In this document: piece by piece, positions 26,608 through 27,366 of the stretch | Position numbering within the stretch: the first letter of the stretch is position 1 | Layout: the number at the start of each line of letters is the position of its first letter | From: CAZMBI01 sp964564675 | GTDB taxonomy: Bacteria; Pseudomonadota; Alphaproteobacteria; Rickettsiales; UBA3002 | DNA: 27,366 nt | Reading direction: 5' to 3' | Assembly: GCA_964564675.1 (NCBI GenBank) | Contig: CAZMBI010000022.1 | Span: forward strand, 1 to 27,366 | Made by a program: the position numbers and the translations under genes | The notes under the pieces: generated by a model | Database searches by the model: none | The model's input: the letters and a program-made list of their open reading frames with translations, nothing else | What the model was told of the DNA's origin: nothing

Positions 26608-26662
26608 TTAACACAGGCATGCTATAAGTGTTAACAAATATTTAGGCATTGGAGCACAAACA

Positions 26663-26752
26663 GTGGATCAGCCAAGAAAGACCATTCCGGGGCCGGTGAT
26701 GACCTATCTGCAGGAGCAACTGGCGGATTGGGCACAGGCACCGCAGCGTTAG
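26663..26752 (+). CDS. Possible small protein (29 residues)
   Basis: A short ORF with GTG start, GGAG nine bases upstream (26651-26654) and TAG at 26750-26752. The peptide begins MDQPRKTIPGPVMTYLQEQL and has an amphipathic helical look with no membrane segment. It lies alone between lipB (divergent) and the tRNA-Leu promoter. I recognise no family. Support is limited to the start-site arrangement and the otherwise empty spacer. Confidence 0.3.
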   Translation: MDQPRKTIPGPVMTYLQEQLADWAQAPQR

Positions 26753-26786
26753 CGATTGCGCCGGCCGGGCCTTACCGAATCCGCAC

Positions 26787-26815
26787 TTGCGTCTTGCCGG
26801 AGGGTCTTTTATAAC
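26787..26815 (+). promoter_or_regulatory. Promoter of tRNA-Leu
   Basis: TTGCGT (26787-26792), a 17-bp spacer and TATAAC (26810-26815). The hexamers are the same as in the rplK promoter. The predicted start near 26822 is about five bases before the tRNA. Confidence 0.7.
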
Positions 26816-26826
26816 CGCTATTCCGT

Positions 26827-26911
26827 GCGGCCGTGGCGGAATTGGTAGACGCGCAGCGTTGAGGTCGCTGTGGGGCAACCCGTGGAAGTTCGAGTCTTCT
26901 CGGCCGCACCA
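26827..26911 (+). tRNA. tRNA-Leu (anticodon GAG)
   Basis: An 85-nt class II tRNA. The acceptor stem GCGGCCG/CGGCCGC is perfect, the discriminator is A and the 3' CCA is encoded (26909-26911). The anticodon stem CAGCG/CGCTG encloses loop TTGAGGT with anticodon GAG. The long variable arm is TGGGGCAACCCG-like. The last 27 bases (26885-26911) recur twice downstream as part of a tandem repeat. Confidence 0.96.
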
Positions 26912-26943
26912 TTAAAAAAGGGCTTTAGAAGCCCTTTTTTAAT
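26911..26943 (+). terminator. Bidirectional intrinsic terminator of tRNA-Leu
   Basis: A perfect 15-bp inverted repeat (26911-26925 and 26929-26943) with a TAG loop. The GC core GGGCTT/AAGCCC is flanked by A6 and T6, so it can terminate in both directions. It starts at the final base of the tRNA CCA. Confidence 0.9.
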
Positions 26944-27045
26944 GGCGGATGAGATGGCGTTGGAGCGAACTTCCACTAAAAAAATATGAAGCGAACACGG
27001 CCGTTGGCCGTGCTTCGCTGAAGTTCGAGTCTTCTCGGCCGCACC

Positions 27046-27078
27046 ATTAAAAAAGGGCTTTAGAAGCCCTTTTTTAAT
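27046..27078 (+). terminator. Second copy of the tRNA-Leu terminator
   Basis: An identical copy displaced by 135 bp inside the second tandem unit (arms 27046-27060 and 27064-27078). It is probably redundant for the tRNA but still able to block transcription from either side. Confidence 0.85.
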
Positions 27079-27196
27079 GGCGGATGAGATGGCGTTGGAG
27101 CGAACTTCCACTAAAAAAATATGAAGCGAACACGGCCGTTGGCCGTGCTTCGCTGAAGTTCGAGTCTTCTCGGCCGCACCAGGCTTCGCTCTTCGA

Positions 27197-27272
27197 GCTA
27201 CGCCTGGCGCAGCCAGGTGTTAGCGAGATCTGAGCGGTCCTGCCCGGCGTAGCCCGCAGGGCGAAGACGGGC
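27197..27272 (+). repeat. Cluster of GCA-loop palindromes before the GIY-YIG gene
   Basis: Two related hairpins. The first pairs GCTA-CGCCTGGC (27197-27208) with GCCAGGTG-TAGC (27212-27224, one bulged T) around loop GCA. The second pairs GCCC (27252-27255) with GGGC (27259-27262), again around GCA, inside an outer GCCCG/CGGGC stem (27242-27246, 27268-27272). GCGTAGC and GCGAAG strings flank them. No ORF fits this 100-bp stretch. Its function is unknown. Confidence 0.65.
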
Positions 27273-27286
27273 GATAAGAGATTAGT

Positions 27287-27366
27287 ATGTGGTATGTGTA
27301 TATTATCCGAAGTACAGCCTTCCCAGATCAGCTATATTACGGCGCATCTGAAGATTTAAAACAACG
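27287..27366 (+). CDS. GIY-YIG nuclease family protein (5' end only)
   Basis: The window ends after 26 codons. The translated start MWYVYIIRSTAFPDQLYYGA followed by SEDLKQR matches the N-terminal core of short GIY-YIG (UPF0213/UvrC-N-like) proteins. Y-V-Y-I-I stands for the GIY strand, Y-Y-G for YIG, and the Asp-Leu-x-x-Arg motif follows. Such domains cut DNA with a single metal ion and occur in homing and mobile elements as well as stand-alone proteins. Its position directly behind a tRNA-Leu tandem repeat and a palindrome cluster suggests a mobile or repeat-associated copy. The catalytic Glu lies beyond the window. Confidence 0.8.
   Translation, partial: MWYVYIIRSTAFPDQLYYGASEDLKQ

Larger units (their letters stand above)
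26885..27181 (+). repeat. 135-bp tandem repeat seeded by the tRNA-Leu 3' end
   Basis: Two identical 135-bp units (26885-27019 and 27020-27154) are followed by a 27-bp partial third copy (27155-27181). Every copy opens with the last 27 bases of tRNA-Leu (T arm, acceptor 3' strand and CCA). Each full unit then carries the terminator, an inverted copy of part of the tRNA arm (CGAACTTCCAC, 26966-26976), an A-rich stretch and a 13-bp hairpin (26990-27019, AGCGAACACGGCC / GGCCGTG-C-TTCGCT). Identity stops exactly at 26885 on the left and 27181 on the right. The three 27-bp tRNA ends resemble tandem att sites left by tRNA-targeted integration. Confidence 0.95.

Noticed and set aside
26818..27111. 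97-residue minus-strand ORF across tRNA-Leu and the tandem repeat
   Set aside because: It is antisense to the tRNA and repeats the same 45-residue block because 135 is divisible by three. The peptide is the familiar mistranslation of tRNA-Leu antisense, not a protein.
26885..27286. CRISPR array at the right edge
   Set aside because: The repeats are a 135-bp exact tandem duplication containing a tRNA end; there are no short repeats with unique spacers and no cas genes.

Overview
The window comes from an alphaproteobacterium; I cannot name the order. The evidence is the tuf / tRNA-Trp / secE-nusG-rplKAJL-rpoBC order, a DUF5076-type protein, an IalB-family exported protein, a diguanylate cyclase with an N-terminal domain I associate with alphaproteobacteria, and a PccA-type biotin carboxylase. 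Coding density is high. Several promoters share a -35 TTGNNN / 16-17 bp / -10 TATAAC-like form.

Layout. 1-55 is the last 17 codons of tuf, then a terminator. 272-931 is an orphan ORF of unknown function lying between tuf and tRNA-Trp. 1033-13194 is the core expression block: tRNA-Trp(CCA), a DUF5076-type gene, secE, nusG, rplK, rplA, rplJ, rplL, rpoB and rpoC. An 8-bp x 5 tandem repeat sits just before the rpoC ribosome-binding site. 13271-15699 holds a DMT/EamA permease and a GT-C-like polytopic membrane protein. 15738-18544 is a minus-strand run of four genes: a single-pass membrane protein, a winged-helix regulator with a degenerate receiver, an IalB-like exported protein and rlmN.

18700-22306 is the signalling region. 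It holds a GGDEF diguanylate cyclase, then a two-gene unit made of a methyl-accepting transducer with a very short periplasmic loop and, 39 bp later, a microbial rhodopsin. The rhodopsin keeps the Schiff-base lysine and counterion but has Val where pumps have a carboxylic proton donor. It also shares several pocket residues with archaeal sensory rhodopsin II. The best reading is a bacterial phototaxis module (sensory rhodopsin plus Htr-like transducer), and it is the most interesting system in the window. No retinal synthesis gene is present here.

22445-27366 holds a stand-alone tRNA-Ile(GAT) with its own promoter, a cysteine-motif DUF6901-like protein, pccA, an acylphosphatase gene that overlaps lipB tail to tail, a possible 29-residue ORF, and tRNA-Leu(GAG). 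The last 27 bp of tRNA-Leu recur twice downstream in an exact 135-bp tandem repeat that also carries its terminator. A cluster of GCA-loop hairpins and the 5' end of a GIY-YIG nuclease gene follow. This right edge looks like a tRNA-targeted mobile or repeat locus.
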